From an uncultured Ruminococcus sp. (GTDB taxonomy: Bacteria > Bacillota > Clostridia > Oscillospirales > Ruminococcaceae): a stretch of DNA of 64,000 bases. The notes under the pieces were generated by a model, which did not search any database, was not told the DNA's origin, and saw nothing but the letters and a program-made list of their open reading frames with translations. The position numbers were made by a program, and so were the translations under genes. The stretch lies in NCBI GenBank assembly GCA_902776945.1, contig CACYSH010000024.1:34223-98222 (forward strand), given 5' to 3'. Shown piece by piece: positions 34,632-42,472 of the stretch (position 1 is the stretch's first letter; each line of letters starts with the position of its first letter).

Positions 34632-35108
34632 TTACAGCTCTATCCTGATTACTCTTCCTTCCGACCTATACTGCCTGCACTTCACGCCGACCATTTCAAG
34701 CATCATCTTACTTGCGCGTGTCTCCTCCGAATCGGCATACTTGTCCGAAAGGTAAACAACTTCCTTGATACCGCTCTGAATGATAGCCTTAGCGCACTCA
34801 TTACAGGGGAAAAGCGAAACGTAAAGCCGCCCGCCTTTAAGCGAAGTCCCGCTGTTCAAAATGGCGTTTAGCTCCGCATGGCAGACAAACGGATACTTGG
34901 TATCGAGCTTGTCGCCCTCGCGCCCCCAGGGCATATCGTCGTCATTACAGCCGGTCGGCATACCGTTGTAGCCTACCGAAAGTATCTTGTTTTCGTCGGA
35001 AACAATGCACGCCCCGACCTGCGTATGTGCGTCCTTGCTGCGCTCCGCCGAAAGCAAAGCCACCCCCATAAAGTATTCGTCCCATGTTATGTAATCCTTG
35101 CGTTTCAC
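34632..35108 (-). CDS. dCMP deaminase-like zinc enzyme
   Basis: The product has 158 residues. It carries the cytidine/deoxycytidylate deaminase zinc site HAELNAIL and PCNECAKAI, with [21 protein letters not shown] before it. It would deaminate dCMP to dUMP for thymidylate synthesis; ComEB proteins have the same form. GTG 35108 is chosen because AAGGAGG stands eight bases upstream; the longer frame begins with TTG at 35129 and overlaps the preceding gene. It is the last gene of the fabD cluster. Confidence 0.9.
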   Translation of the reverse strand: MKRKDYITWDEYFMGVALLSAERSKDAHTQVGACIVSDENKILSVGYNGMPTGCNDDDMPWGREGDKLDTKYPFVCHAELNAILNSGTSLKGGRLYVSLFPCNECAKAIIQSGIKEVVYLSDKYADSEETRASKMMLEMVGVKCRQYRSEGRVIRIEL

Positions 35109-35125
35109 ACTTTTTCCCTCCTTAG

Positions 35126-35485
35126 TCAACAGTCAATAAATATTCCCGTAAATTCTTCAAAGCACCCCTTAAAGTACACGTCCATTGCGTAATCGACCCT
35201 GCGGTCTTTATACGGCAGATAATATCTGTACCAAAGCTCGGTTCTGCCGCCGAAAAAACAGATAAAATCGAGTTTCAGCGCGGCGGGGTCGGGGATAAAG
35301 CTCGCCTGAAAATCCTCCTGCGCGAACAGATATTCGCAGATGCGCGGGAAAGCCTCGCGGTAACAGTCGGCAAGCCGCTCCGCGAACGCCGTCTGCGCTT
35401 CGTCCGGCTTTACGTCAAAAACTATCTTAACGCCGTTTTTCCGCGCCGCCCAGCACTCGTCCTGCGGGGTGTAGACGAATTTCAT
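35126..35485 (-). CDS. Unknown small protein
   Basis: The 119-residue cytoplasmic protein is not recognised ([58 protein letters not shown]). ATG 35485 overlaps the fabD stop (TGATG), so it is translationally coupled to fabD. The open frame extends to 35590 but without support. No domain suggests a function. Confidence 0.65.
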   Translation of the reverse strand: MKFVYTPQDECWAARKNGVKIVFDVKPDEAQTAFAERLADCYREAFPRICEYLFAQEDFQASFIPDPAALKLDFICFFGGRTELWYRYYLPYKDRRVDYAMDVYFKGCFEEFTGIFIDC

Positions 35486-36411
35486 CAGCCCACAACAGCC
35501 CCCAGCGATTCCATATCCTCGCAGTTCACCGCCTGAACGCCTTCGAGAGTTTTCTTGACAAGCCCCGTCAGCACCTTGCCGGGACCGCACTCGATGAACA
35601 TATCAAAGCCCGCATTTTTCATAGCATTCAGTTCGTCGGTAAAGCGCACGGGGGAAACAATGTGCTTCGCAAGCATTTCCCTCATATTGGAAAAATCGGT
35701 GAGCGGAGCGCCCAGCACGTTCGAATAGAAAGCGCATTTCGGCTCGGCGAACTTTATCCCCTCCGACTTGGCAAGAAATTCCTCTGCGGCGGGGCGCATA
35801 AGCTCGCTGTGGAACGCCGACGCTACATTGAGCTTGACAGCCTTCACGCGCTTGGCGGAGCTTGCCTGCTTGATAAGCTCCGCGGCGGCTTCGGCGGCTT
35901 TTTCCTCGCCCGCGATAACGGTCTGCACGGGGGAATTGTAATTTACGGGGACTACATAGCCTTCGGTCTTTTCGCAGGCGGCTTCGACTTCGGCGGGGGT
36001 GCAGCCAAGCATAGCATACATAACGCCGCCGCTTGTCTCGGCACACTTCTGCATAGCTTCGGCACGGATCCTGATAAGCCTGAAAGCGTCCTCGTAGGAG
36101 AGCATACCGGCAGCCGCCATAGCCGCGTATTCGCCGAGAGAATGTCCCGCAACGGCTTCGAACTTCACGCCGTGAGTGTCAAGCGCTTCAAACGCGCAGA
36201 GCGAACAAGCCATAATAGCGGGCTGAGAATATACGGTCTTGTTAAGCTCTGTGGGGTCGTCTGCGAAAACTATGTCTTCGAGCTTATAGCCCAGTACGTC
36301 GTCTGCTATTTTGAATACTATCCTTGCACCGGGTTCGTTGTCGTAAAAGTCCTTAGCCATACCCGCATACTGCGAGCCTTGTCCCGAAAAAAGTAAAGCT
36401 GTCTTTGCCAT
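35485..36411 (-). CDS. fabD: Malonyl-CoA:ACP transacylase
   Basis: The product has 308 residues. It loads malonyl groups onto acyl carrier protein. The N-terminal LLFSGQGSQYAGM, the nucleophile in GHSLGEYAA (S91) and the catalytic His in SAFHSELM (H201) are present. The usual neighbours fabK, fabG, fabF and acpP are absent here; instead an unknown gene and a deaminase follow. GGAGAA precedes the ATG. Confidence 0.96.
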   Translation of the reverse strand: MAKTALLFSGQGSQYAGMAKDFYDNEPGARIVFKIADDVLGYKLEDIVFADDPTELNKTVYSQPAIMACSLCAFEALDTHGVKFEAVAGHSLGEYAAMAAAGMLSYEDAFRLIRIRAEAMQKCAETSGGVMYAMLGCTPAEVEAACEKTEGYVVPVNYNSPVQTVIAGEEKAAEAAAELIKQASSAKRVKAVKLNVASAFHSELMRPAAEEFLAKSEGIKFAEPKCAFYSNVLGAPLTDFSNMREMLAKHIVSPVRFTDELNAMKNAGFDMFIECGPGKVLTGLVKKTLEGVQAVNCEDMESLGAVVG

Positions 36412-36482
36412 GATAAATTCTCCTTTTTTGATTTTTTATTTTTTGGTTGTTGTTTTTGTTGTTTTATGCGAGCATATATGTA

Positions 36483-36580
36483 ACAATATCAATATCGGTT
36501 TCATTTACAGTCTCAATAACAATAACAGTATCAATATCGGTTTCATTTACAGTAACATTTACAGTATCAGTATCGGCATC
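36483..36580. repeat. Simple direct repeat upstream of fabD
   Basis: The words TATCAATATCGGTTTC and ATTTACAGT occur twice with a 42-bp spacing (36483-36511 and 36525-36553), followed by diverged partial copies (ATTTACAGTATCAGTATCGG). The tract lies between fabD and a lipoprotein gene and is not coding. Confidence 0.6.
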
Positions 36581-36649
36581 TTTTGTATGCTTAAGCTGCC
36601 TAAAGCTGCCTTTTGGCAGGTTCTCTTTCCTGCCGAAAAAACAGTTATG

Positions 36650-37432
36650 TTATTGTGCGTTATCCCCGAACCTGACCCGCTGTCCGTCAATAAAGACGGC
36701 GTAAGGACTTGAACTGTCTAAAGGGTCGTTGTTCTTTGTAATGTAATTGGGACAGTAGGCGGAGTAGGTGTATTCCTCCGAACTTATACCCGAATACTGC
36801 CCCTCGTTAGTGCAGATGATATGGTCGGGCGGCACTACCGAATCAAAATCCTCGGGGCAGCCGAGCGTCAGCTCCTTGCAGTAAATGCCGCCGTCGTGCA
36901 TGAACACTTCAAGGCTGTGATAAAACGCTTCAAGCTCCGTTTTGCCGAGCATACGCGGCATAAGTACGTCCACATCGAAACTGTTGTCTTGCAGATACGC
37001 CGCGAGGTCGGTGTTTTTGTCGTAATCACAGCTGTGCAGATGATTGTAAACGCGCTCGTTCACGATCACCTTGCAGCCCGGACAAGCCGTTTCCGCCGCC
37101 CTGCGTATTTTTTCAAGAGCCTCCGCGCCGTAGCGCACATAGATGTAGTCGGTCTGAACCGTCTTGTCCCTGTCGAACTGAAAGATGTATATTTCTTTGT
37201 CGCCCGTTTCGGGACAGGTGGCGGTGAAATTGCAGGTCGCGCCGCCCGACATCTTTTTCGATTTGAGCTTGAACTCCGTGCCGAAGCGTTCGTTAAGGGT
37301 CTGTACCGCGGCGTTTATATCGTCCCTGCGATTGCCCGAAAAGCCTTGCGCGATACCCGCTGCGCACCCCGCCAGCGAGATAAGCGCGGTGCCTGTCGCG
37401 ATTAGCGCCGTCAGTTTAAGTGCCGTTTTCAT
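36650..37432 (-). CDS. Unknown lipoprotein, paralogue of the next gene
   Basis: The product has 260 residues. A signal peptide MKTALKLTALIATG ends at the lipobox SLAGC. The rest is a soluble domain that aligns with the upstream neighbour: LNERFGTEFKL, TCPETGDKEI, YIYVRYGAEALEKI and IYCKELTLGCP each have counterparts there. ATG 37432 is chosen because GGAG lies just upstream and the signal matches the neighbour; it overlaps the neighbour by 17 bases. The function is unknown. Confidence 0.75.
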   Translation of the reverse strand: MKTALKLTALIATGTALISLAGCAAGIAQGFSGNRRDDINAAVQTLNERFGTEFKLKSKKMSGGATCNFTATCPETGDKEIYIFQFDRDKTVQTDYIYVRYGAEALEKIRRAAETACPGCKVIVNERVYNHLHSCDYDKNTDLAAYLQDNSFDVDVLMPRMLGKTELEAFYHSLEVFMHDGGIYCKELTLGCPEDFDSVVPPDHIICTNEGQYSGISSEEYTYSAYCPNYITKNNDPLDSSSPYAVFIDGQRVRFGDNAQ

Positions 37433-38249
37433 TTCCGTTCTCCGTTTCATCAAGCAGACTTTCCCGCCAATAGTCCCCGTCTATATACAGTTCGTATTCA
37501 TCGTTTTTCTTAGGTTCGTTGATATGCCTGTAAAGGCTCCTGACCCCGCGGTAAAATATGTTCCTCTCGCAGTAGAACGGTATCCTGTTGTCATCTTCTT
37601 CGCCAATATCGGCAATGATATGGTCGAGCGGTTTAATACATTCTGCCGGTACGGGACAGCCGACATGAAATTCTTCGCAGTTTATGCCTGCGCCGAGCAT
37701 AGCGCGGGCAAGCCTTTTGTACTCCGCGACAAGTTCATCCTTTTCGAGCTTATCGGGCAGATATATCATTATCTTGAAATTATTGTTCATGAGGTAGTCG
37801 TCCGGGCTGTGTATGCCGCCTGCGGGCGCGTAGATACAATGATTATCCGAAATATCGTATACCTCCACCGCACAATCGGGTGCGGCATCCTTAGCCGCTT
37901 TCATTATCCTTTCAAGAGCCTCGCTGCCGTACATGAGGTAAGAATAATCCGTATAGGCACCAAGCACCTCATCGAAGAGGCGCAGGTCAACTTCCTTGTC
38001 GCCCAGCTCGTCACAGGTTACGGCGATGTGACAGAGCGCCCCGCCTTTTGGCGAGAGCTTTCTTTCGAACCTGAACTCCGTGCCGTAGGTCTCGTTCGCG
38101 AGGTTTATGGTCTTATCTATGTATTCATCACGGTTGGCTTTGAATATCCTGCCCGGCTCTTTTTGATAATAATAGGGTATGCACCCCGCGAGGGTCAGCG
38201 CCGTGAGCAGGGCTGCCGCAAGCGCCGTCAGTTTAAGTGCTGTTTTCAT
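37416..38249 (-). CDS. Unknown lipoprotein, paralogue of the previous gene
   Basis: The product has 277 residues, with signal peptide MKTALKLTALAAALLTA and lipobox TLAGC. The aligned segments are ANETYGTEFRF, TCDELGDKEV, YSYLMYGSEALERI and INCEEFHVGCP. The pair comes from a tandem duplication, and the second start lies within the 3' end of this gene. Nothing indicates an enzyme. It follows a long repeat-rich spacer. Confidence 0.75.
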   Translation of the reverse strand: MKTALKLTALAAALLTALTLAGCIPYYYQKEPGRIFKANRDEYIDKTINLANETYGTEFRFERKLSPKGGALCHIAVTCDELGDKEVDLRLFDEVLGAYTDYSYLMYGSEALERIMKAAKDAAPDCAVEVYDISDNHCIYAPAGGIHSPDDYLMNNNFKIMIYLPDKLEKDELVAEYKRLARAMLGAGINCEEFHVGCPVPAECIKPLDHIIADIGEEDDNRIPFYCERNIFYRGVRSLYRHINEPKKNDEYELYIDGDYWRESLLDETENGNENGT

Positions 38250-38439
38250 AACTATTGTTCTCCGTTTTATACTCCATACAATGGGTAATTTATCTATTAT
38301 TAATTATAATACTTTTTTTAATAAAATTCAAGGTCTTTGCGACATTTAATAATTTATCCAAATAATAGCGTTTTTAACTTTTGATGATCGCCCGCAAAAT
38401 ACCCCCGCCGATTTTTCCCGACCGTGCAAAAACCCGATT

Positions 38440-38775
38440 TTGCGCAAATATTGTAGGGCGGGGGCAGGTTCAACCCCCGCCGCTTGACTGCGCAATTCTG
38501 CCCCACCGTCGCAATTTTCTGACCTTCGCGCAATTCGTTTGCGAAAATCGCTGCGCTCTTTCGCAAATTAAAATCGGCAATTTGCTTGTTTCCGCTCATT
38601 CTTGCAGATTCATTCACTTTGCTTGTTTTTGTTGCTCTTTCTTGAAATTGCCGATTTTAATTTTGGACTTAACGTCTTCTCTTTTCCGTAAACTTGCTGA
38701 TGCCGCCGGCTTTTGTGGGGGAAACCCTTCTGAAGAAGGGTTATTGCGATTATCTCAACTTCCTGAGACTTTTGG
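38440..38775. repeat. Copy 2 of the 19-bp-stem repeat
   Basis: The arms AAATTAAAATCGGCAATTT at 38565-38583 and the complement at 38645-38663 enclose 61 bases, as in copy 1. The tail to 38749 is nearly identical to copy 1. A hairpin GGCGGGGG-CCCCCGCC precedes it at about 38458. The rest of the 762-bp gap holds only the fusA-type promoter. Confidence 0.8.
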
Positions 38776-38883
38776 TTTGCCTTCACTTTGCTTTAAAATC
38801 TGCCATTTCATATACAAAATTCGCTTTTCACAGGACTTTCGCATATTTTTTCATAAATCGGCGATTTTTTTGTAAAAAAATCC

Positions 38884-38912
38884 TTGACATCTGTGTGAAA
38901 ATATTATATAAT
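38884..38912 (+). promoter_or_regulatory. Consensus sigma-A promoter of EF-G-like gene
   Basis: TTGACA, 17 bp, TATAAT; both boxes are perfect. The leader is about 95 bases. Confidence 0.88.
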
Positions 38913-39011
38913 AGGTTCATACGGTTGCAATTTTTTAGGGAATTTGGCTAATCTGACAAATATCTTACTGACAAACTGTAAATTTTAAATAAAGAATAGG
39001 AGCGAATCGTT

Positions 39012-41093
39012 TTGAAAAGCTATGACAACACCAAGATCAAAAATATCGCAATCGCGGGTCACGCAGGTTCCGGCAAGACTACTCTTGTCGAGGCTCTGCT
39101 TTACAGCGCAGGAGTTTCCGACCGCTTCGGCAAGGTAGCCGACGGCAACACCGTCTCTGACTACACCGCCGAGGAAGTAGCCCGCAAATGCTCGGTCTAC
39201 ACCTCCCTTTCCTGCTATGAAAGGGACGGCTTTAAGGTAAACCTCCTCGACACCCCCGGTCTGCTCGATTTCGAACAGTCTATGGTCGAGGGTATCTCCG
39301 CCTGCGGCTGCTGCATGATAACCGTTTCGGGCAAGTCGGGCGTTAAGGTCGGCACCCACAAGGCGTATAACTACGCCAAGAAAATGGGCAAGCCCACAAT
39401 GTTCGTTGTCACCAAGCTCGACGACGAAAACGCCAACTTCAACAACATCTTCACCGAGCTGAAAACCGAGTTCGGTCCCACCGTTTGCCCCGTGGTCGTT
39501 CCCGTTATCGCCGACAGAAAGATAGTTTCCTATGTGAACCTCATCGAGATGAAGGCGTATAAGTACGAAAACGGCAAGGCAGTCGAGACCGATATGCCTA
39601 CCGCAGAGGTCTCCGAGAAAATGGAATACCGCATAGACGGTCTTATCGAGGCTGTTTCCGAAGCTATCGCCGAGACCGACGAGGAGCTTATGGAAAAGTT
39701 CTTCGAGGGCGAGCCTTTCACCCACGACGAGCTTGTTGACGGTATCCACAACGGTCTGAACAAGGGTCTTATCTCGCCCGTAGTGTGCGTTTCCGCCGCT
39801 ACCCTTGAAGGCATTGATATGCTTATGAAGGAGATAACCCTGCTTCTGCCCGCTCCCGCCGAAAAGGACGACAAGCCCGCCACAGACAAGGACGGCAATA
39901 TCGTTGATATAACCTCCTCCAAGGACGACCCGCTCACTGCCAATATCTTCAAGACCGTTGCCGACCCCTTCGTAGGCAAGATGAGCTATATCCGCGTACA
40001 GTCGGGCGTATTGAAGAGCAATTCCGAAGTGGTAAACGCCGCAACAGGCTCGACCGAGAAGGTCGGCAAGCTGTATTATCTCATCGGCAAAAAGCAGATC
40101 GAGACAAGCGAAGTAGGCACGGGCGACATCTGCGCGGCTGTGAAGCTCTCTGCGAACACGGGCGACACGCTCTGCGACGCTTCAAGAGTTGTCGCTTTCG
40201 AAAAGCCCAATTTCCCGAAACCGACTTACCGCGTTGCCGTAAGAGCCGCCTCGCAGAACGACGAGAGCAAGATCTCGAACGCCATTGCGCGTATGCTTGA
40301 AGAGGATATGTCGCTGACCTATGCGCAGGATCCCGACACCTTCGAGATGATACTTTCCACGCTGGGCGGTCTGCACCTTGAGACCGTTGTTTCGAAGCTC
40401 AAGAGAGATTTCGGCGTTGACGTTGTTACCTCCGTGCCGAAGATCGCCTACAAGGAGACTATCCGCAAGAAGGTCAAGGTACAGGGCAGACACAAGAAGC
40501 AGTCGGGCGGTCACGGACAGTTCGGCGACGTTTGGATAGAGTTCGAGCCGTGCATTTCCGACGAACTTATCTTTGAAGAAAGGGTATTCGGCGGCGCGGT
40601 TCCGAAGAACTACTTCCCCGCTGTTGAAAAGGGCTTGCAGGAGTGCGTAAAGCACGGCGTTCTCGCGGGCTATCCCGTTGTGGGCGTTAAGGCTATCCTT
40701 GTTGACGGTTCGTATCACCCTGTTGACTCTTCCGAAATGGCGTTCAAGACGGCGGCTTCCATCGCTTTCAGGGACGGCATTCCGCAGGCGGAGCCTATGC
40801 TGCTGGAGCCTGTCGGCAACCTTGAAGTTGCCGTTCCCGATGAGAACACGGGCGACGTTATCGGCGAGCTGAACAAGCGCCGCGGCAGAGTTATGGGCAT
40901 GGTTCCCTCCGAGACCGAAAAGGGCATGACCGTTGTTACGGCAGAAGTTCCGATAGCCGAAATGAGCGACTTTACGCTGACGCTCCGTCAGATGACGCAG
41001 GGTCAGGGCAGCTTCACGCTGGAGACTGCGCGTTACGACCAGCTCCCCGCGAACCTTGTTACAGCTGTTATCGCGGCTTCAAAGACCGAATAA
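39012..41093 (+). CDS. EF-G-like translational GTPase
   Basis: The product has 693 residues. It has the domain plan of elongation factor G: GTPase domain with GHAGSGKT (16-23), DTPGLLDF and VVTKLDDE, then domain II, and domains III-V with the late AEVPIAEMSDFTLTLRQMTQGQGSF. In canonical EF-G the fourth GTPase motif is NKMD; here it is TKLD, and the first motif is GHAGSGKT rather than GHIDAGKT. It is therefore more likely the EF-G-like paralogue than the main fusA. It stands alone, away from the rpsL/rpsG/tuf cluster. The start is TTG with AGGAG nine bases upstream. Confidence 0.85.
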   Translation: MKSYDNTKIKNIAIAGHAGSGKTTLVEALLYSAGVSDRFGKVADGNTVSDYTAEEVARKCSVYTSLSCYERDGFKVNLLDTPGLLDFEQSMVEGISACGCCMITVSGKSGVKVGTHKAYNYAKKMGKPTMFVVTKLDDENANFNNIFTELKTEFGPTVCPVVVPVIADRKIVSYVNLIEMKAYKYENGKAVETDMPTAEVSEKMEYRIDGLIEAVSEAIAETDEELMEKFFEGEPFTHDELVDGIHNGLNKGLISPVVCVSAATLEGIDMLMKEITLLLPAPAEKDDKPATDKDGNIVDITSSKDDPLTANIFKTVADPFVGKMSYIRVQSGVLKSNSEVVNAATGSTEKVGKLYYLIGKKQIETSEVGTGDICAAVKLSANTGDTLCDASRVVAFEKPNFPKPTYRVAVRAASQNDESKISNAIARMLEEDMSLTYAQDPDTFEMILSTLGGLHLETVVSKLKRDFGVDVVTSVPKIAYKETIRKKVKVQGRHKKQSGGHGQFGDVWIEFEPCISDELIFEERVFGGAVPKNYFPAVEKGLQECVKHGVLAGYPVVGVKAILVDGSYHPVDSSEMAFKTAASIAFRDGIPQAEPMLLEPVGNLEVAVPDENTGDVIGELNKRRGRVMGMVPSETEKGMTVVTAEVPIAEMSDFTLTLRQMTQGQGSFTLETARYDQLPANLVTAVIAASKTE

Positions 41094-41118
41094 TATAAGC
41101 GAATATTTTTGAAACAGG

Positions 41119-41179
41119 ATCGGCAATTTCGAAAGCCCCGCAAAAGCGGGAGGGAATCAAGTGAAATTGCCGATTTTTT
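41119..41179 (+). terminator. Terminator of EF-G-like gene, with nested hairpin
   Basis: Outer arms ATCGGCAATTTC and GAAATTGCCGAT end in a T-run. An inner hairpin CCCGC-AAAA-GCGGG fills the loop. The outer arm is the same word found in the dispersed 19-bp-stem repeats. Confidence 0.8.
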
Positions 41180-41306
41180 GCAAAAGACCCGCCCGCCTGC
41201 GCGTGCAAGGCTCCGTTTTGTTTACAATTTGCGGCTAAAGTGCTGATTAATATACAGAAACGTGTTAAAGCGTCGTTTAGTTTACAGATACAGGTAAAAT
41301 TGTATA

Positions 41307-41335
41307 TTGACTTATTACGCTTGAAATGCTATACT
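41307..41335 (+). promoter_or_regulatory. Sigma-A promoter of double-glycine peptide cluster
   Basis: TTGACT, 17 bp, TATACT, about 65 bp before the first peptide start. Confidence 0.75.
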
Positions 41336-41402
41336 TATATTAACGAAAGGGAACAACAAAGCTCCCGAAAAGAACCGAAAAGCATTTTAAGGAGGAATAA
41401 TT

Positions 41403-41663
41403 ATGACAGACAACAACATGAACATCAGCAACACACCCGAACAGGAACTTGACCTTCACCAGCTGGAGCAGGTAAGCGGCGGCACTATGAGAGGCAGAAA
41501 GTCCAAAGAGACCACGATCGCCGGCGAAGTCCCCGCAGCCTGCGGCGACAGTATTCGCGTAAAAGGAAATCGCGGCGACATCAACCCCGCTGATAACCCG
41601 GGCGGCTTTGACGGCGATGATATAAATACGCCTGCAAGACCTGTAATGAGAGTTCGTGTATGA
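41403..41663 (+). CDS. Double-glycine leader peptide 1
   Basis: The 86-residue precursor has a 27-residue leader whose end, LDLHQLEQVSGG, fits the double-glycine consensus (hydrophobic at -12, -7 and -4, then GG). C39-type peptidase ABC transporters cut such leaders. The 59-residue core starts TMRGRKSKET, has one Cys (PAACGDS), and ends RPVMRVRV. The core aligns loosely with peptides 2 and 3 at GDS and GGFDGDD. AAGGAGG is seven bases before ATG. No transporter or modification gene is seen nearby. Bacteriocin, signal peptide or RiPP precursor are all possible. Confidence 0.8.
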   Translation: MTDNNMNISNTPEQELDLHQLEQVSGGTMRGRKSKETTIAGEVPAACGDSIRVKGNRGDINPADNPGGFDGDDINTPARPVMRVRV

Positions 41664-41720
41664 TAACACCCTTCCGCAAAGCCCGTATCAGTCCCGATAA
41701 CTATTTAAGGAGGAATAATT

Positions 41721-42005
41721 ATGACAGACAACAACATGAACATCAGCAACACACCCAAGCAGGAGCTTGACCTTGAACAGCTGGAGCAGGTAAGCGGCGG
41801 CGGCGTATTAGTATTAAGAGAAAAAGGCACAAAGCTCCAACCCGCCACCGGCGGCATAATGCCCGTTGCGGGCGGTGACAGCCTTCAAGCCACCGGCGGA
41901 GTGATTAAGCCCTTCCCCTCCGGCGGCGCCGCTGCTGATAACGATGACAGATCGGAAGGCGGCTTGTCAAGAGCGTCCGGACGCCCTTTGTCCAGAGTCC
42001 CTTAA
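41721..42005 (+). CDS. Double-glycine leader peptide 2
   Basis: The 94-residue precursor has a leader identical to peptide 1 except for two residues, ending LDLEQLEQVSGG. The 67-residue core begins GVLVLREKGTKLQPATGG and contains DSLQATGGVIKPFPSGGAA, then an Asp-rich stretch and the basic end SGRPLSRVP. Cys is absent, so no lanthionine or disulfide chemistry is possible. AAGGAGG precedes the ATG. The 57-bp gap before it resembles the gap before peptide 3 (GATAACACCC, AAAGCCCGTAT), so whole units were duplicated. Confidence 0.82.
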   Translation: MTDNNMNISNTPKQELDLEQLEQVSGGGVLVLREKGTKLQPATGGIMPVAGGDSLQATGGVIKPFPSGGAAADNDDRSEGGLSRASGRPLSRVP

Positions 42006-42078
42006 TTAAAGGGACGTGCAAGATAACACCCGGAAAGCCCGTATAAAAACCAAACAACCATTTTAAGGAAGTACCATT

Positions 42079-42354
42079 ATGGCAGATAACAACATGAATC
42101 TTAGCAGCACCCCCGAGCAGGAGCTTGACCTTGACCAGTTAGAGCAGGTAAGCGGCGGTATACTCAGAGAAAAAGGCGCAAAGCTCCAACCCGCCTCCGG
42201 CGGCGAAATACTCGCTGCGAGCAGCGGCAACCTTCAAGCCCTTGGCGGAGTGATTAAGCCCTTCCCCACCGGCGGCGCCGCTGATGACGAAGAAAGCTCC
42301 GAAAGCGGCAAGCGCGGAACGCCAAGCAAAAAACCTATGCGTCCTCCTCCGTGA
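42079..42354 (+). CDS. Double-glycine leader peptide 3
   Basis: The 91-residue precursor has the leader end LDLDQLEQVSGG. The 64-residue core begins ILREKGAKLQPASGG, contains NLQALGGVIKPFPTGGAADD, and ends KKPMRPPP. It is close to peptide 2 and has no Cys. AAGGAAG precedes the ATG, a slightly weaker site than in the other two. A hairpin at 42411 follows the cluster. Confidence 0.82.
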   Translation: MADNNMNLSSTPEQELDLDQLEQVSGGILREKGAKLQPASGGEILAASSGNLQALGGVIKPFPTGGAADDEESSESGKRGTPSKKPMRPPP

Positions 42355-42410
42355 TGACGATACGTCCCGAGTTGGGACAGGAACAATGAACTAAAACCTA
42401 ACAATCAGGG

Positions 42411-42438
42411 GAGCCGATGCCTTCATCGGCTCTCTCGT
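42411..42438 (+). terminator. Hairpin after peptide cluster (terminator or attenuator)
   Basis: GAGCCGATG and CATCGGCTC form a 9-bp stem with a tight loop, followed by TCTCGTGCTGTTTT. The T-run is poor, so partial read-through into the lipoprotein 34 bp on is likely. A smaller hairpin GTCCC-GGGAC lies at 42364. Confidence 0.55.
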
Positions 42439-42472
42439 GCTGTTTTCAAACAGATTTTTCCCGGAGAGATAA

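Noticed and set aside
37185-38288. 367-codon plus-strand frame opposite the lipoprotein pair
   Set aside because: The minus-strand genes have signal peptides, lipoboxes and mutual similarity; the plus frame has none of these.
41403-42354. Lanthipeptide or disulfide bacteriocin precursors
   Set aside because: Peptides 2 and 3 have no Cys and peptide 1 has only one, so thioether rings or disulfide pairs are not possible in most of the set; no LanM or LanB gene is nearby.
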